Assembly (NCBI RefSeq): GCF_012489685.1
Contig: NC_080044.1
Span: 21,928,369 to 21,992,368 of the forward strand
Direction of reading: 5' to 3'
Source of the DNA: Lotus japonicus
Lineage: Eukaryota > Streptophyta > Magnoliopsida > Fabales > Fabaceae
DNA: 64,000 nucleotides
Shown here: piece by piece, positions 9,918 to 21,084 of the stretch
Layout: each line of letters opens with the position of its first letter
How positions within the stretch are numbered: position 1 is the stretch's first letter
The notes under the pieces: model-generated
Database searches by the model: none
What the model was told of the DNA's origin: nothing
What the model saw: the letters and a program-made list of their open reading frames with translations, nothing else
Position numbers and translations under genes: made by a program

Positions 9918-11306
9918 GCCTGGAGGCGAAGTCGGCTTTGGAGGAAATGAAAAGGGTAAAATTGTTGGTACTGGTACTATTTGTGTAGATAGTAGTCCAT
10001 GCATTGATAATATGTTATTGGTAGACGGCTTAACACATAACTTATTGTCTATAAGTCAATTAGCTGACAAGGGTTATGATGTTATATTCAATCAAAAGTC
10101 CTGCCGGGCTGTAAGTCAAATCGATGGCTCTGTTCTGTTTAACAGCAAGAGGAAGAACAACATTTATAAGATCAGATTATCTGAGTTGGAGGCTCAGAAT
10201 GTGAAGTGCCTTCTGTCTGTTAATGAAGAGCAGTGGGTATGGCATAGACGGTTAGGGCATGCCAGTATGAGAATGATTTCTCAGCTGAGCAAGCTAAACC
10301 TTGTCAGGGGCTTACCCAATCTGAAGTTCGCTTCAGACGCTCTTTGTGAAGCATGTCAGAAAGGCAAATTCACAAAAGTCCCTTTCAAGGCAAAGAATGT
10401 TGTCTCAACCTCAAGGCCGTTAGAACTTCTGCATATCGACCTTTTTGGACCAGTGAAAACTGAGTCTATAGGTGGCAAGAGATATGGGATGGTTATCGTT
10501 GATGACTATAGCCGCTGGACATGGGTAAAGTTTCTAACCCGCAAGGATGAGTCTCATGCTGTGTTCTCTACCTTCATTGCTCAAGTGCAAAACGAGAAGG
10601 CTTGTAGGATTGTGCGTGTCAGAAGTGACCATGGTGGAGAGTTTGAGAATGACAAGTTTGAGAGTCTGTTTGATTCCTATGGAATTGCACATGATTTCTC
10701 TTGTCCCAAAACTCCTCAACAAAACGGTGTTGTTGAGAGGAAGAACAGAACTCTTCAGGAGATGGCTAGAACCATGCTCCAAGAAACTGGCATGGCTAAG
10801 CACTTTTGGGCAGAGGCAGTAAATACAGCATGTTACATTCATAACAGAATCTCTGTGAGACCAATTCTGAATAAGACTCCTTATGAATTGTGGAAGAACA
10901 TAAAACCCAACATTTCTTATTTTCATCCTTTTGGCTGTGTTTGTTATGTTCTCAATACTAAGGATAGATTGCATAAATTTGATGCTAAGTCTTCTAAGTG
11001 TCTATTACTCGGTTACTCTGAGAGATCTAAAGGTTTTAGATTTTATAATACTGATGCTAAGACTATTGAAGAATCTATTCATGTTAGATTTGATGATAAG
11101 CTTGACTCTGACCAGTCAAAGCTAGTTGAAAAGTTTGCAGATTTAAGCATTAATGTTTCTGACAAAGGCAAAGCTCCAGAGGAAGTTGAGCCAGAGGAAG
11201 ATGAACCAGAGGAAGAAGCTGGTCCCTCTAACTCACAAACTCTGAAGAAGAGCAGAATCACTGCAGCTCACCCTAAGGAATTGATTCTGGGCAACAAAGA
11301 CGAACC
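9805..11306 (+). pseudogene. pol: SIRE Pol, protease and integrase part (split)
   Basis: The frame is +1 relative to gag. It is open from the last upstream stop at 9754-9756. Protease has the WYLDSGCSRHM motif (active-site DSG near residues 18-20 counting from the ATG at 9805). Integrase follows with an HHCC finger (HRRLGH ... CEACQKGK) and a D,D35E core: HIDLFG, RSDHGGEFE, and E in NGVVERKNRT. The conserved GCVCYVL and GYSERSKGFRFY segments come next, then an acidic linker. The Tekay-type element enters at 11307, so the native protein stops in foreign DNA (stop at 11371-11373). RT and RNase H resume at 21085 in frame. Confidence 0.9.
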
Positions 11307-12158
11307 TGTAACACCCCGATTTCCAGGTGTCACTTTAGTAACCAAAAGTAAACTTTACGCGGAAAACAGGTAATTTTTTTTTTTCGTTTGATTCCTTTTA
11401 AATCAAGCAATAGAGAAATAAAGACATAACCCCAACACTAACTAACCAATATACAAATATATACACATGTACAACCTCAGCTGCACTCTCCCGTCACGCG
11501 CACTCGCAGTGACTCCAAAGTAGTGTGCCCGTAGGCAAATAGTTACAGATCCAGATGTGTGAGTGAGAAAATTATAATTACAAACCACTAGGAGGAAGTC
11601 GGCCTCAAAATGGCCTAAGGAAAGACCCCTATGGTCCGACTGTCTCACTGTGATCCCTCAGTAAGAGAACCACACAAAAGCCATGCGTCGGGAACCTACC
11701 CTGTCCCAAAATATGAATGACGAATCAGAGCTATTACAGTAACAACCAACTCAAAAGACTCTAACCACCCATAACCCACACTACTATCATCGACCCTCCC
11801 TCGATCAGTCATGAAGTCCGGGTCCTCGTCGAAAGCTTCAGTAATAGTCGTTCCGCTCCGGCTCTTTCCCGCACAACGAATCATCACGAACCGGCTGACG
11901 GACGCCTGGCGGCAGGCCGACCGCCCAAGCACAAACATACAAACAAAGCCAAGGCGCTAGGGTCAACTTACAGAATACAATAGATATACAATCCACATGC
12001 GATAAAAGGGGTATATATATATGTTGTATATATACATATAAGTTATGCACTGCTTACCCTAAGGTTTATACATAGCATGTTATCAAATCTCTTACACAAT
12101 TCAATCATAATAAGATGCATTGTGTGCCAGTGCAGAATATGCTGACACAAATCCGAAT

Positions 12159-12362
12159 AACGTCACTCTGCTTGGCGACGGGACAAAACAACAACGTCAC
12201 TCTGCTTGGCGACGGAACAAATCAACAACGTCACTCTGCTTGGCGACGGAACAAATCAACAACGTCACTCTGCTTGGCGACGGAACAAATCAACAACGTC
12301 ACTCTGCTTGGCGACGGAACAAATCAACGACGTCACTCTGCTTGGCGACGGGACAAACCAAC
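12159..12362. repeat. 34-bp minisatellite, six units, in Tekay LTR
   Basis: Six consecutive 34-bp units share the core GTCACTCTGCTTGGCGACG and are almost invariant; only the first and last units differ at a few sites. An identical array sits in the other LTR at 18936-19139. Because 34 is not a multiple of three, all frames across it show repeated peptides, which explains the overlapping false ORFs here. Confidence 0.9.
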
Positions 12363-12679
12363 GGTATTGCCACTTATAGGCTGGGCACCTCGAGACGGTC
12401 GTAACACTGGCCTCGTGTTTAACCATTTCTGCTCGGGCGTCGCTTATCACCTTTGGCTATAGTCAAGACGGTACAAACTCTACATGGTTTGACCATTTCT
12501 GCTTGCTATACCGAACATCAACAGGCACGATGCAACTCTACATGGATGATCGTTACCTCCTGTTGTGCCAGATATAGTCAGGACCGATTCAACTCTGCAT
12601 GGCTGATCGTTACTTCCTGTTATACCGAAGTACTCTGCTTGGCACTTCATCGCGTATATGCACGTGTGCAATATGATTA

Positions 12680-12815
12680 TCAAAACCAGAGTCAGTGTCG
12701 GTCAATACAACACGACTCGGAGTTAGTGTCGGTCAATACAACACAACTCCCACCACAAACCCCACAAACAAAACCCAGAGTCTGTGCCGGTTAATACAAC
12801 ACGACTCGAACAACA
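12680..12815. repeat. GTGTCGGTCAATACAACAC short repeat zone
   Basis: Three imperfect copies of a GTGYCGGTYAATACAACACRACTC phrase are spaced irregularly. The same phrase is amplified to about seven copies in the solo LTR at 51080-51390 and occurs as its complement about three times near 58285-58405. It is thus an old LTR component with variable copy number. Confidence 0.7.
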
Positions 12816-14307
12816 CTACCAGGAGTACTAGAGTACTCGGTGACTTTCAATCATCACCATAGCTCACCTCAGTGGCTTTCCCCAATTCCAAACTCTCCAA
12901 ACCCACAACATAAGTCGACTTTTCCCCGCCTTTCGTAAATATTTTTCCCCTTCAGTTCTCCTATGCTTAAACGTTAATAAAAATTGTTTCAATTCGAATT
13001 AGCCAAGTTATGAGTTTATTTCTCAAAGTCTAAGTTTCCCAAGTCTTTATTTTACAAAATTCTATTCATTCTAGGTTTTCCGAAAACCAACCACCCAAAA
13101 GAAGTTTCCCGGGGAAAGTCTAAGTAAACCAATGAATCCCAACAAATGGCTAAGTCCCAAACCCCTCATTTGGACTTGCCTAGGGTTGCTCATCCAACCC
13201 GAAACATCAAAGATCACCAGATCAATGAATCTCCACTCCGAAATCGCGTCAAAACGCACAATCCAACACAACATCAACATCATAAGTTATAAAAACATTT
13301 ATCACAATAAACCATCATCATAATTAATATCATAGCAAAGCATAAGTCGAATTTATCGACGCCTATCATGAAATCATAGCTAATATATATGTAAGTTGCC
13401 CTAACCTCGAGCTGATCCAGCTTCGCAAATCAAATCTCCTTCACAGGAATGCCTTGAAACTTCCAAAGTTCCTTCAACTCGATACCTAGAAGTAGGGACG
13501 AACTGCACGAAGATTGGTCAAGTTTTCGCGGAAATCCCCTCCCCCCTTGCTCCCCACGAAATCAGCCACAAATGGAAAGAAAATGAGAGGATTTTGCTTT
13601 TTCGCGCTATTTATAGGCGGGTGAAATCGCGGGAAAATGAAAATTTCGCGATTCCGATTTTTGCAGCACGATCACCGTGAAATTCTAAGAGAGATTCTGG
13701 CGTCAGAAATCCAGAACTCAAAACAAATATCTATGATATGGGAAAAACGATATCGAAAATCTCAAAAGCGGTGTCGGTTAATCTGCCCCGAAAAACTACT
13801 TTTTGCTGTGATGCTCAAACGACAAAACTTCCAACTGAAGAAAGATTGGAAACGTCGAAACAAGTCTGGCAACGCGGACGGAATCTTCGTTAGAAGTCCC
13901 GAATAGAAAAAGTCTTCATCCATTGCTCGAAAATAGGGTTTCGAAGCAAAGAAATTAGCGTCGGCGGACATCCGAAAAGTGAAACCTATCGTGCGTACAG
14001 TCCAGAGTTCCGAAATGAAACGCTGGTCGATGGAAAAATAAAGAGAATCTTTAAATTTTCCGAGAGTTCGAAATCTCACTCAAAACGTTGCTTTAAGAGC
14101 GAAATAGTCTATTCTGGACACGCTCGCCCTAAGGCAAGTGTGCAGACGACTCGCACTAACTCCGAAAACAACTACGCAACATTCCTCAAGAAATTCCTGA
14201 ACTTTCTTCTTCATTAATCTTTCTCAAATGTCAAACTCCTGTCACGCTTACACTGATTCTACGTGTGAGTCGGAAACTTAACTTGTTCTGAAAATCCAGG
14301 TCTTACA

Positions 14308-16719
14308 ATACTCCCCTCCAAAAAGAAAGTTTCGTCCTCGAAACTCAGAGTTCTGAGAAAGTCCGGAATACAGTTCCTCGATCTTATCGTCCAATTCCCA
14401 TGTAGTAGTGCTTGTGTCATTGTTCCTCAAAATCTTTACTTAAGAAATCTGCCTTCCCCTTAACTGTTTCACTCTTCTATCCCCACTGTTAACTATCGGC
14501 GTCTCAAAAGACAAAACATCATTCAACCTCATGTCGTCTGACTCGATTACATGCGTCGGATCTCTGCTTGAAATGATATCGGTTGGCATTCCGTGCAGTC
14601 GCACCATCTTAGCCACTTACTTCTTTACTTTCGGTCGTCCGAAATTCTTCTTAAACTCGGTGCCTCTCTGTCATCTTAAGGTAAATACTCAACTCGTCCT
14701 CGTGATCTTCATCTACAGTCCAAAACTCCACTTGTCCGTTCGATAACTCCTAGACGAATCCTCCCCCTTGGAAACCGCTAGTCCATTAAAACACCTCTAA
14801 CTTCGTAACTATCATCGCTCGCACAATGAAATCAATCTCCTACTTAGTCACCCTTCGAATTAAAAATCGACTTATGTCCTTATTTCTTGTCCTTCACTAA
14901 TCTTGTCCCCTTCAACATCAAGTTATCAACAACTTATAAGATAATCCTCTTCTTAATATCTAACAATCCATTATTATCGTCTTCTTCCTTAGAACTTCCC
15001 TCACTCAAACCTATTTACACTTACTGAAATCCCTAACACTTCGCACAAATCAAGACTTATCCTCTAGAAGATTAAATCATAACTATACCTCAAGGGACTT
15101 AACTAGCCATTGACTCTTAAACTCTACGAAACTCGTCAAAATATAACAACCTCAGATATTCGTCTTAATACTAACACCTTCCTTTTTGTGACTCAATCAC
15201 CATCTCGTCAATCAACTTCTTAATTTCTCAATCAAATTCTGACAAACTTCAAGTCCTACACACCTTAGACAGACATTCATAGATTTAAAACCTAAACCTT
15301 CACCAAGTTTGGTCCTCTAATGACCTTTAATTCTTCAATACTTCTTAAATGAATATCCGTTTCTTAAAACTATAACTCCTTCATTTACCCAAACGACCTG
15401 ATAAGTGTCGTCATGCTTCCACACTCACCACCTGATCCTGATATCCATAATCATAACTTATTATGCTAACATCATTCAAATCTTATCACATGTCATTATG
15501 TCCGCAACCTCATAATCAACATCAATCGATCACCGACCTTAACACTCCACACCACCCAGAATTCCTTTACTTCAGGATCTCTCTTATACTACACCTCAAT
15601 GGTCTTAACCCGAAACTCACCTTCAGGTCTTCAATCTTCTAAGATTCAACTCCTATTGTCACACCTACAACCATAAGATCTCCTACTCGTACGCGATTCT
15701 CGACTCTCAAGATCAATCTTAACCCTAAGATTTCAATCCAACTTAGTAAATCTCACGTAGTAATCTTAGCATATTTCTTTGGAATCCATATCAACAACCT
15801 CAAGTATTCAACTTATGCTAAAACTTTCTTTCTCCAACTTAATCATTAATTCAACACTTTTCAAGTGAAAATTCATCTCTTAAGACTATAATGTCTCCAC
15901 ATATTAATCAAACGCTTAGCAAAATTTATTCCTCGAACTCGACTATAACAAACTAGTTCAGAGTTAATTCTTCTCACTCTTGCTACCATCAAGCTATCAT
16001 CTAAAACCTGATTAAATCCAACTTATTTAGTCTCTAATAACTCCCCTCAGCAATCACATAACCTATGACTTCATAACTTCCGAGAAACTACTTAATACTT
16101 TTCCAGCATTAAATCTCTTGACTTAGTCTACCTCTACTTGGAGTAATCGTACGAACTAACCAATCAATGTCTATACGACACTCATCGACTTCCAAAGATT
16201 TAAATCTTAATCTTTTACAATCAAATGCTTAACACGAACTTTCCTCCCAAATCCGACTAATCCTCAATCAATTCAAATTCATCTTACACATCCTTCTATC
16301 AAGGTCCATTACCAGCTGTGATTCCAAATATCACCCCCTCAATATTAGGTTGATCAGGCCTAATACATCGAAGGTGGAAATTTAGAAAAACCCACTGGAA
16401 CAGTCAATGAATCCCTATCCTCCAGTAGTCACAAATATCCTAATACTAAATCCTTTAATGATCCCGCTACGGAACTACACACCCTCAACATGACACGTAT
16501 ACTACCTATAAGGAATCTCCCTAAGATTCGTTCTTCAGCTACTAGCTTCCTCATAATCGCATCGGTGGAAGACTACTTTCTAGACTTAGTGTGTTATTCT
16601 AAACCTCGTGTAACTTCTATAGTTAAAACACGAGCAGCAGTCAAATGAATTCTTAGTAGGTATAATAACTATAAGATCAAAGCTTAGCGGTAAAAACAAG
16701 TTCAGGCGTGTTGCACACG
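14308..16719 (-). pseudogene. Residual pol of Tekay-type element
   Basis: Next to the LTR a polypurine tract reads GGAGGGGAGTAT on the minus strand (14309-14325). From 14607 down to about 14340, one minus-strand frame joins an integrase-core piece (MVRLHGMP...SRDP) directly to the chromovirus polyprotein tail (THVIESDDMRL, RRVKQLRGR, then TWELDDKIEELY). It has a single stop near 14447. A complete integrase would have well over 200 more residues between these two pieces, so a clean in-frame deletion is inferred. From about 14650 to 16700 the DNA is AT-rich and pyrimidine-biased on the plus strand, and I recognise no RT, RNase H or protease motif there. Confidence 0.65.
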
Positions 16720-17871
16720 CTACGGGGGTAACGAAGAGTATACTATACTAGAATGAGAAAGAATAGTTAGAAGGTTACCATCGTTCTTGCGCTCTCCTCT
16801 GGTTAACCCCTCAGCTTCTTCACCGTCCATGATATAAACCCTTCCTTTAGCAGCAGGGCGCTTTCCCCTTACGGTGTTAACAAATGACTCAACCTTGGGT
16901 GTCTTGCAGTTGTTGGCCAGATGTCCTGGTAGATCACACTTGAAACACCTCGGTTTCCCCTTCGGGCATTTCGTGGAGTAGTGCCCAACCTCCCCGCATT
17001 TGAAACATGTTATCTCACGGCTTCCAGCTTGGCTTCCTGCTCCTCCCGCAGCAGCAATCGTAGGCCTGTACGGTCCTGGGGTAAACCCTTCCCCCGTAGG
17101 ACGCTGATAAGGCTTCTTCATCTGTAACTTTCCTTTTCCTTGATAGCTCCGGGGACTCGACCTCATTGGTCCCCCAGTTCCAGCCCGATCCATCCTCCTA
17201 TTCTTCATCAGCTCCACCTCGGTGGCCTTCTCAACCAAAGCTTGAAACCTCATAATCCCCAACGGTCTCACTGAGTCCTCAATGTCAGCTCTCAGTCCCC
17301 TCACAAAGCGCTTGCACATATAGGGTTCATCAACCTGATCACGGAAAAATCGGAAGTGTTTGGCCAAAGATTCCAACTTAGCAGCATATTCCGGAATAGT
17401 CATGCTCCCTTGACGAAGAGTCAGAAACTGCGACTCGCGCTCGTCACGAGCACTATCAGGAAAATACTTCTCCATAAAGGCGACACGAAAAGAATTCCAG
17501 TTCACCTCCACATGGTTTGCCTCCATCATCCCTCTGGCGCCCCTCCACCAGTACTCAGCATCGCCCAGTAGTAGATAAGTTGCCAGGCCCACCTTAGCCC
17601 CTTCACTAGTCTGTAGTACTTCAAAAATCTTCTCTATCTCTTGGATCCAGAGATCCGCCTCGTCCGGGTCAGTCCCACCTGTGAACTTGGGTGGATCCTG
17701 CCTCCTAAAATCATTCAATCCCCTATTCTGGTCCAGGGCTGCTTCTCTCTGAAGCCGGTGTAGCTCACGTGCGTCCTCAGCAGCACGCCTCTGTGCATTG
17801 TCATTCGTTTGTACAGTCATCGCTTGGACCAAAGTGGCTACCATCTCAGCGAGTTGGTTCGCGTTCACCAT
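16720..17871 (-). CDS. gag: Tekay-type Gag
   Basis: This intact 383-aa frame starts at an ATG (17871) about 200 bases downstream of the primer site. The retrotransposon-gag domain is clear: DFRRQDPPKFTGGTDP, DLWIQEIEKIFE, a YWWRGAR motif, then FRVAFMEKYFPDSARDERE and YMCKRFVRGL. A basic, Gly/Pro-rich region leads to two zinc knuckles of CX2CX4HX4C type (CFKCGEVGHYSTKC and CFKCDLPGHLANNC). In chromoviruses Gag continues into protease; here it ends about 60 residues after the second knuckle with no DTGA/DSGA motif. The product would be a self-standing particle protein. It is the only intact protein of this element. Confidence 0.92.
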   Translation of the reverse strand: MVNANQLAEMVATLVQAMTVQTNDNAQRRAAEDARELHRLQREAALDQNRGLNDFRRQDPPKFTGGTDPDEADLWIQEIEKIFEVLQTSEGAKVGLATYLLLGDAEYWWRGARGMMEANHVEVNWNSFRVAFMEKYFPDSARDERESQFLTLRQGSMTIPEYAAKLESLAKHFRFFRDQVDEPYMCKRFVRGLRADIEDSVRPLGIMRFQALVEKATEVELMKNRRMDRAGTGGPMRSSPRSYQGKGKLQMKKPYQRPTGEGFTPGPYRPTIAAAGGAGSQAGSREITCFKCGEVGHYSTKCPKGKPRCFKCDLPGHLANNCKTPKVESFVNTVRGKRPAAKGRVYIMDGEEAEGLTRGERKNDGNLLTILSHSSIVYSSLPP

Positions 17872-18061
17872 GTTCTGTATTCGTTTAGCAAACAGTCAGT
17901 ACCAATCATAAGATAGTATTATGCATAGCTACACAATATGATTAGGTAGCAACTTCAATCAATTAAAGCGAAAATCGCTTGGCAGACAATCAAGGTTTTA
18001 CTCTTTGCAGAGTCACACAACTTAGCACAGAAGACCTATTCCCCAAAGACTCCCAAAAGAC

Positions 18062-18081
18062 TCGACAAGCTCTGATACCAC
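18062..18081 (-). other. Primer-binding site of Tekay-type element
   Basis: Read on the minus strand, TGGTATCAGAGCTTGTCG starts a few bases inside the LTR at 18084. This is the initiator Met tRNA complement used by Tekay/Del chromoviruses. It fixes the element orientation as minus and agrees with the gag strand. Confidence 0.9.
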
Positions 18082-18083
18082 AA

Positions 18084-21000
18084 TGTAACACCCCGATTTC
18101 CAGGTGTCACTTTAGTAACCAAAAGTAAACTTTACGCGGAAAACAGGTAATTTTTTTTTTTCGTTTGATTCCTTTTAAATCAAGCAATAGAGAAATAAAG
18201 ACATAACCCCAACACTAACTAACCAATATACAAATATATACACATGTACAACCTCAGCTGCACTCTCCCGTCACGCGCACTCGCAGTGACTCCAAAGTAG
18301 TGTGCCCGTAGGCAAATAGTTACAGATCCAGATGTGTGAGTGAGAAAATTATAATTACAAACCACTAGGAGGAAGTCGGCCTCAAAATGGCCTAAGGAAA
18401 GACCCCTATGGTCCGACTGTCTCACTGTGATCCCTCAGTAAGAGAACCACACAAAAGCCATGCGTCGGGAACCTACCCTGTCCCAAAATATGAATGACGA
18501 ATCAGAGCTATTACAGTAACAACCAACTCAAAAGACTCTAACCACCCATAACCCACACTACTATCATCGACCCTCCCTCGATCAGTCATGAAGTCCGGGT
18601 CCTCGTCGAAAGCTTCAGTAATAGTCGTTCCGCTCCGGCTCTTTCCCGCACAACGAATCATCACGAACCGGCTGACGGACGCCTGGCGGCAGGCCGACCG
18701 CCCAAGCACAAACATACAAACAAAGCCAAGGCGCTAGGGTCAACTTACAGAATACAATAGATATACAATCCACATGCGATAAAAGGGGTATATATATATG
18801 TTGTATATATACATATAAGTTATGCACTGCTTACCCTAAGGTTTATACATAGCATGTTATCAAATCTCTTACACAATTCAATCATAATAAGATGCATTGT
18901 GTGCCAGTGCAGAATATGCTGACACAAATCCGAATAACGTCACTCTGCTTGGCGACGGGACAAAACAACAACGTCACTCTGCTTGGCGACGGAACAAATC
19001 AACAACGTCACTCTGCTTGGCGACGGAACAAATCAACAACGTCACTCTGCTTGGCGACGGAACAAATCAACAACGTCACTCTGCTTGGCGACGGAACAAA
19101 TCAACGACGTCACTCTGCTTGGCGACGGGACAAACCAACGGTATTGCCACTTATAGGCTGGGCACCTCGAGACGGTCGTAACACTGGCCTCGTGTTTAAC
19201 CATTTCTGCTCGGGCGTCGCTTATCACCTTTGGCTATAGTCAAGACGGTACAAACTCTACATGGTTTGACCATTTCTGCTTGCTATACCGAACATCAACA
19301 GGCACGATGCAACTCTACATGGATGATCGTTACCTCCTGTTGTGCCAGATATAGTCAGGACCGATTCAACTCTGCATGGCTGATCGTTACTTCCTGTTAT
19401 ACCGAAGTACTCTGCTTGGCACTTCATCGCGTATATGCACGTGTGCAATATGATTATCAAAACCAGAGTCAGTGTCGGTCAATACAACACGACTCGGAGT
19501 TAGTGTCGGTCAATACAACACAACTCCCACCACAAACCCCACAAACAAAACCCAGAGTCTGTGCCGGTTAATACAACACGACTCGAACAACACTACCAGG
19601 AGTACTAGAGTACTCGGTGACTTTCAATCATCACCATAGCTCACCTCAGTGGCTTTCCCCAATTCCAAACTCTCCAAACCCACAACATAAGTCGACTTTT
19701 CCCCGCCTTTCGTAAATATTTTTCCCCTTCAGTTCTCCTATGCTTAAACGTTAATAAAAATTGTTTCAATTCGAATTAGCCAAGTTATGAGTTTATTTCT
19801 CAAAGTCTAAGTTTCCCAAGTCTTTATTTTACAAAATTCTATTCATTCTAGGTTTTCCGAAAACCAACCACCCAAAAGAAGTTTCCCGGGGAAAGTCTAA
19901 GTAAACCAATGAATCCCAACAAATGGCTAAGTCCCAAACCCCTCATTTGGACTTGCCTAGGGTTGCTCATCCAACCCGAAACATCAAAGATCACCAGATC
20001 AATGAATCTCCACTCCGAAATCGCGTCAAAACGCACAATCCAACACAACATCAACATCATAAGTTATAAAAACATTTATCACAATAAACCATCATCATAA
20101 TTAATATCATAGCAAAGCATAAGTCGAATTTATCGACGCCTATCATGAAATCATAGCTAATATATATGTAAGTTGCCCTAACCTCGAGCTGATCCAGCTT
20201 CGCAAATCAAATCTCCTTCACAGGAATGCCTTGAAACTTCCAAAGTTCCTTCAACTCGATACCTAGAAGTAGGGACGAACTGCACGAAGATTGGTCAAGT
20301 TTTCGCGGAAATCCCCTCCCCCCTTGCTCCCCACGAAATCAGCCACAAATGGAAAGAAAATGAGAGGATTTTGCTTTTTCGCGCTATTTATAGGCGGGTG
20401 AAATCGCGGGAAAATGAAAATTTCGCGATTCCGATTTTTGCAGCACGATCACCGTGAAATTCTAAGAGAGATTCTGGCGTCAGAAATCCAGAACTCAAAA
20501 CAAATATCTATGATATGGGAAAAACGATATCGAAAATCTCAAAAGCGGTGTCGGTTAATCTGCCCCGAAAAACTACTTTTTGCTGTGATGCTCAAACGAC
20601 AAAACTTCCAACTGAAGAAAGATTGGAAACGTCGAAACAAGTCTGGCAACGCGGACGGAATCTTCGTTAGAAGTCCCGAATAGAAAAAGTCTTCATCCAT
20701 TGCTCGAAAATAGGGTTTCGAAGCAAAGAAATTAGCGTCGGCGGACATCCGAAAAGTGAAACCTATCGTGCGTACAGTCCAGAGTTCCGAAATGAAACGC
20801 TGGTCGATGGAAAAATAAAGAGAATCTTTAAATTTTCCGAGAGTTCGAAATCTCACTCAAAACGTTGCTTTAAGAGCGAAATAGTCTATTCTGGACACGC
20901 TCGCCCTAAGGCAAGTGTGCAGACGACTCGCACTAACTCCGAAAACAACTACGCAACATTCCTCAAGAAATTCCTGAACTTTCTTCTTCATTAATCTTTC

Positions 21001-21084
21001 TCAAATGTCAAACTCCTGTCACGCTTACACTGATTCTACGTGTGAGTCGGAAACTTAACTTGTTCTGAAAATCCAGGTCTTACA
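18084..21084 (-). repeat. 5' LTR of Tekay-type element
   Basis: This is the second 3001-bp copy, indistinguishable by eye from 11307-14307. It lies upstream of the primer site and gag in element orientation, so it is the 5' LTR. Its TATA box is the complement of 20384-20392, with the TCGCGAAATTTTCATTTT block beside it. Transcription would run leftwards. Confidence 0.95.
18936..19139. repeat. 34-bp minisatellite, second LTR copy
   Basis: Same six 34-bp units as at 12159-12362, with no difference seen. Identity of such a fast-evolving array in both LTRs supports a very recent insertion. Confidence 0.9.

Larger units (their letters stand above)
11307..14307 (-). repeat. 3' LTR of Tekay-type element
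   Basis: In element orientation this starts TGTAAGACCTGG at 14307 and ends GGGGTGTTACA at 11307. It is a 3001-bp direct copy of 18084-21084. A TATA box (revcomp of CTATTTATA) is at 13607-13615, and two tandem-repeat zones lie at 12159-12362 and about 12680-12810. The small frame at 11938-11696 (minus) is the degenerate counterpart of the LTR ORF in S1. Confidence 0.95.
11307..21084 (-). mobile_element. Tekay-type gypsy element, gag-only derivative
   Basis: A 9778-bp element lies in the minus orientation, bounded by two 3001-bp LTRs (11307-14307 and 18084-21084) with TG...CA termini. It is flanked by a perfect 5-bp target duplication, GAACC (11302-11306 and 21085-21089). The minus-strand order is LTR, Met-tRNA primer site, Gag (17871-16720), about 2.1 kb without recognisable coding, a tiny integrase/C-terminal remnant, a polypurine tract and LTR. 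Every frame longer than 60 codons in one LTR recurs unchanged in the other at a constant offset of 6777, so the LTRs look identical and the insertion very young. Having Gag but no PR, RT or RH, it must have been copied with enzymes from another element. Confidence 0.93.

Noticed and set aside
10534..10974. Minus-strand 146-codon frame opposite SIRE integrase (also at 39119-39559)
   Set aside because: A shadow of the conserved integrase coding strand; it has no promoter and its conservation is explained by pol.
12159..12362. Regular repeat array that could be mistaken for CRISPR
   Set aside because: Units are contiguous with no unique spacers, the genome is a plant, and the array lies in an LTR.
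12115..12462. Overlapping plus-strand frames with repeated LCLATEQINNVTLLGDG-type peptides
   Set aside because: They arise from the 34-bp minisatellite, which is open in several frames at once; the identical copies at 18892-19239 are the other LTR.
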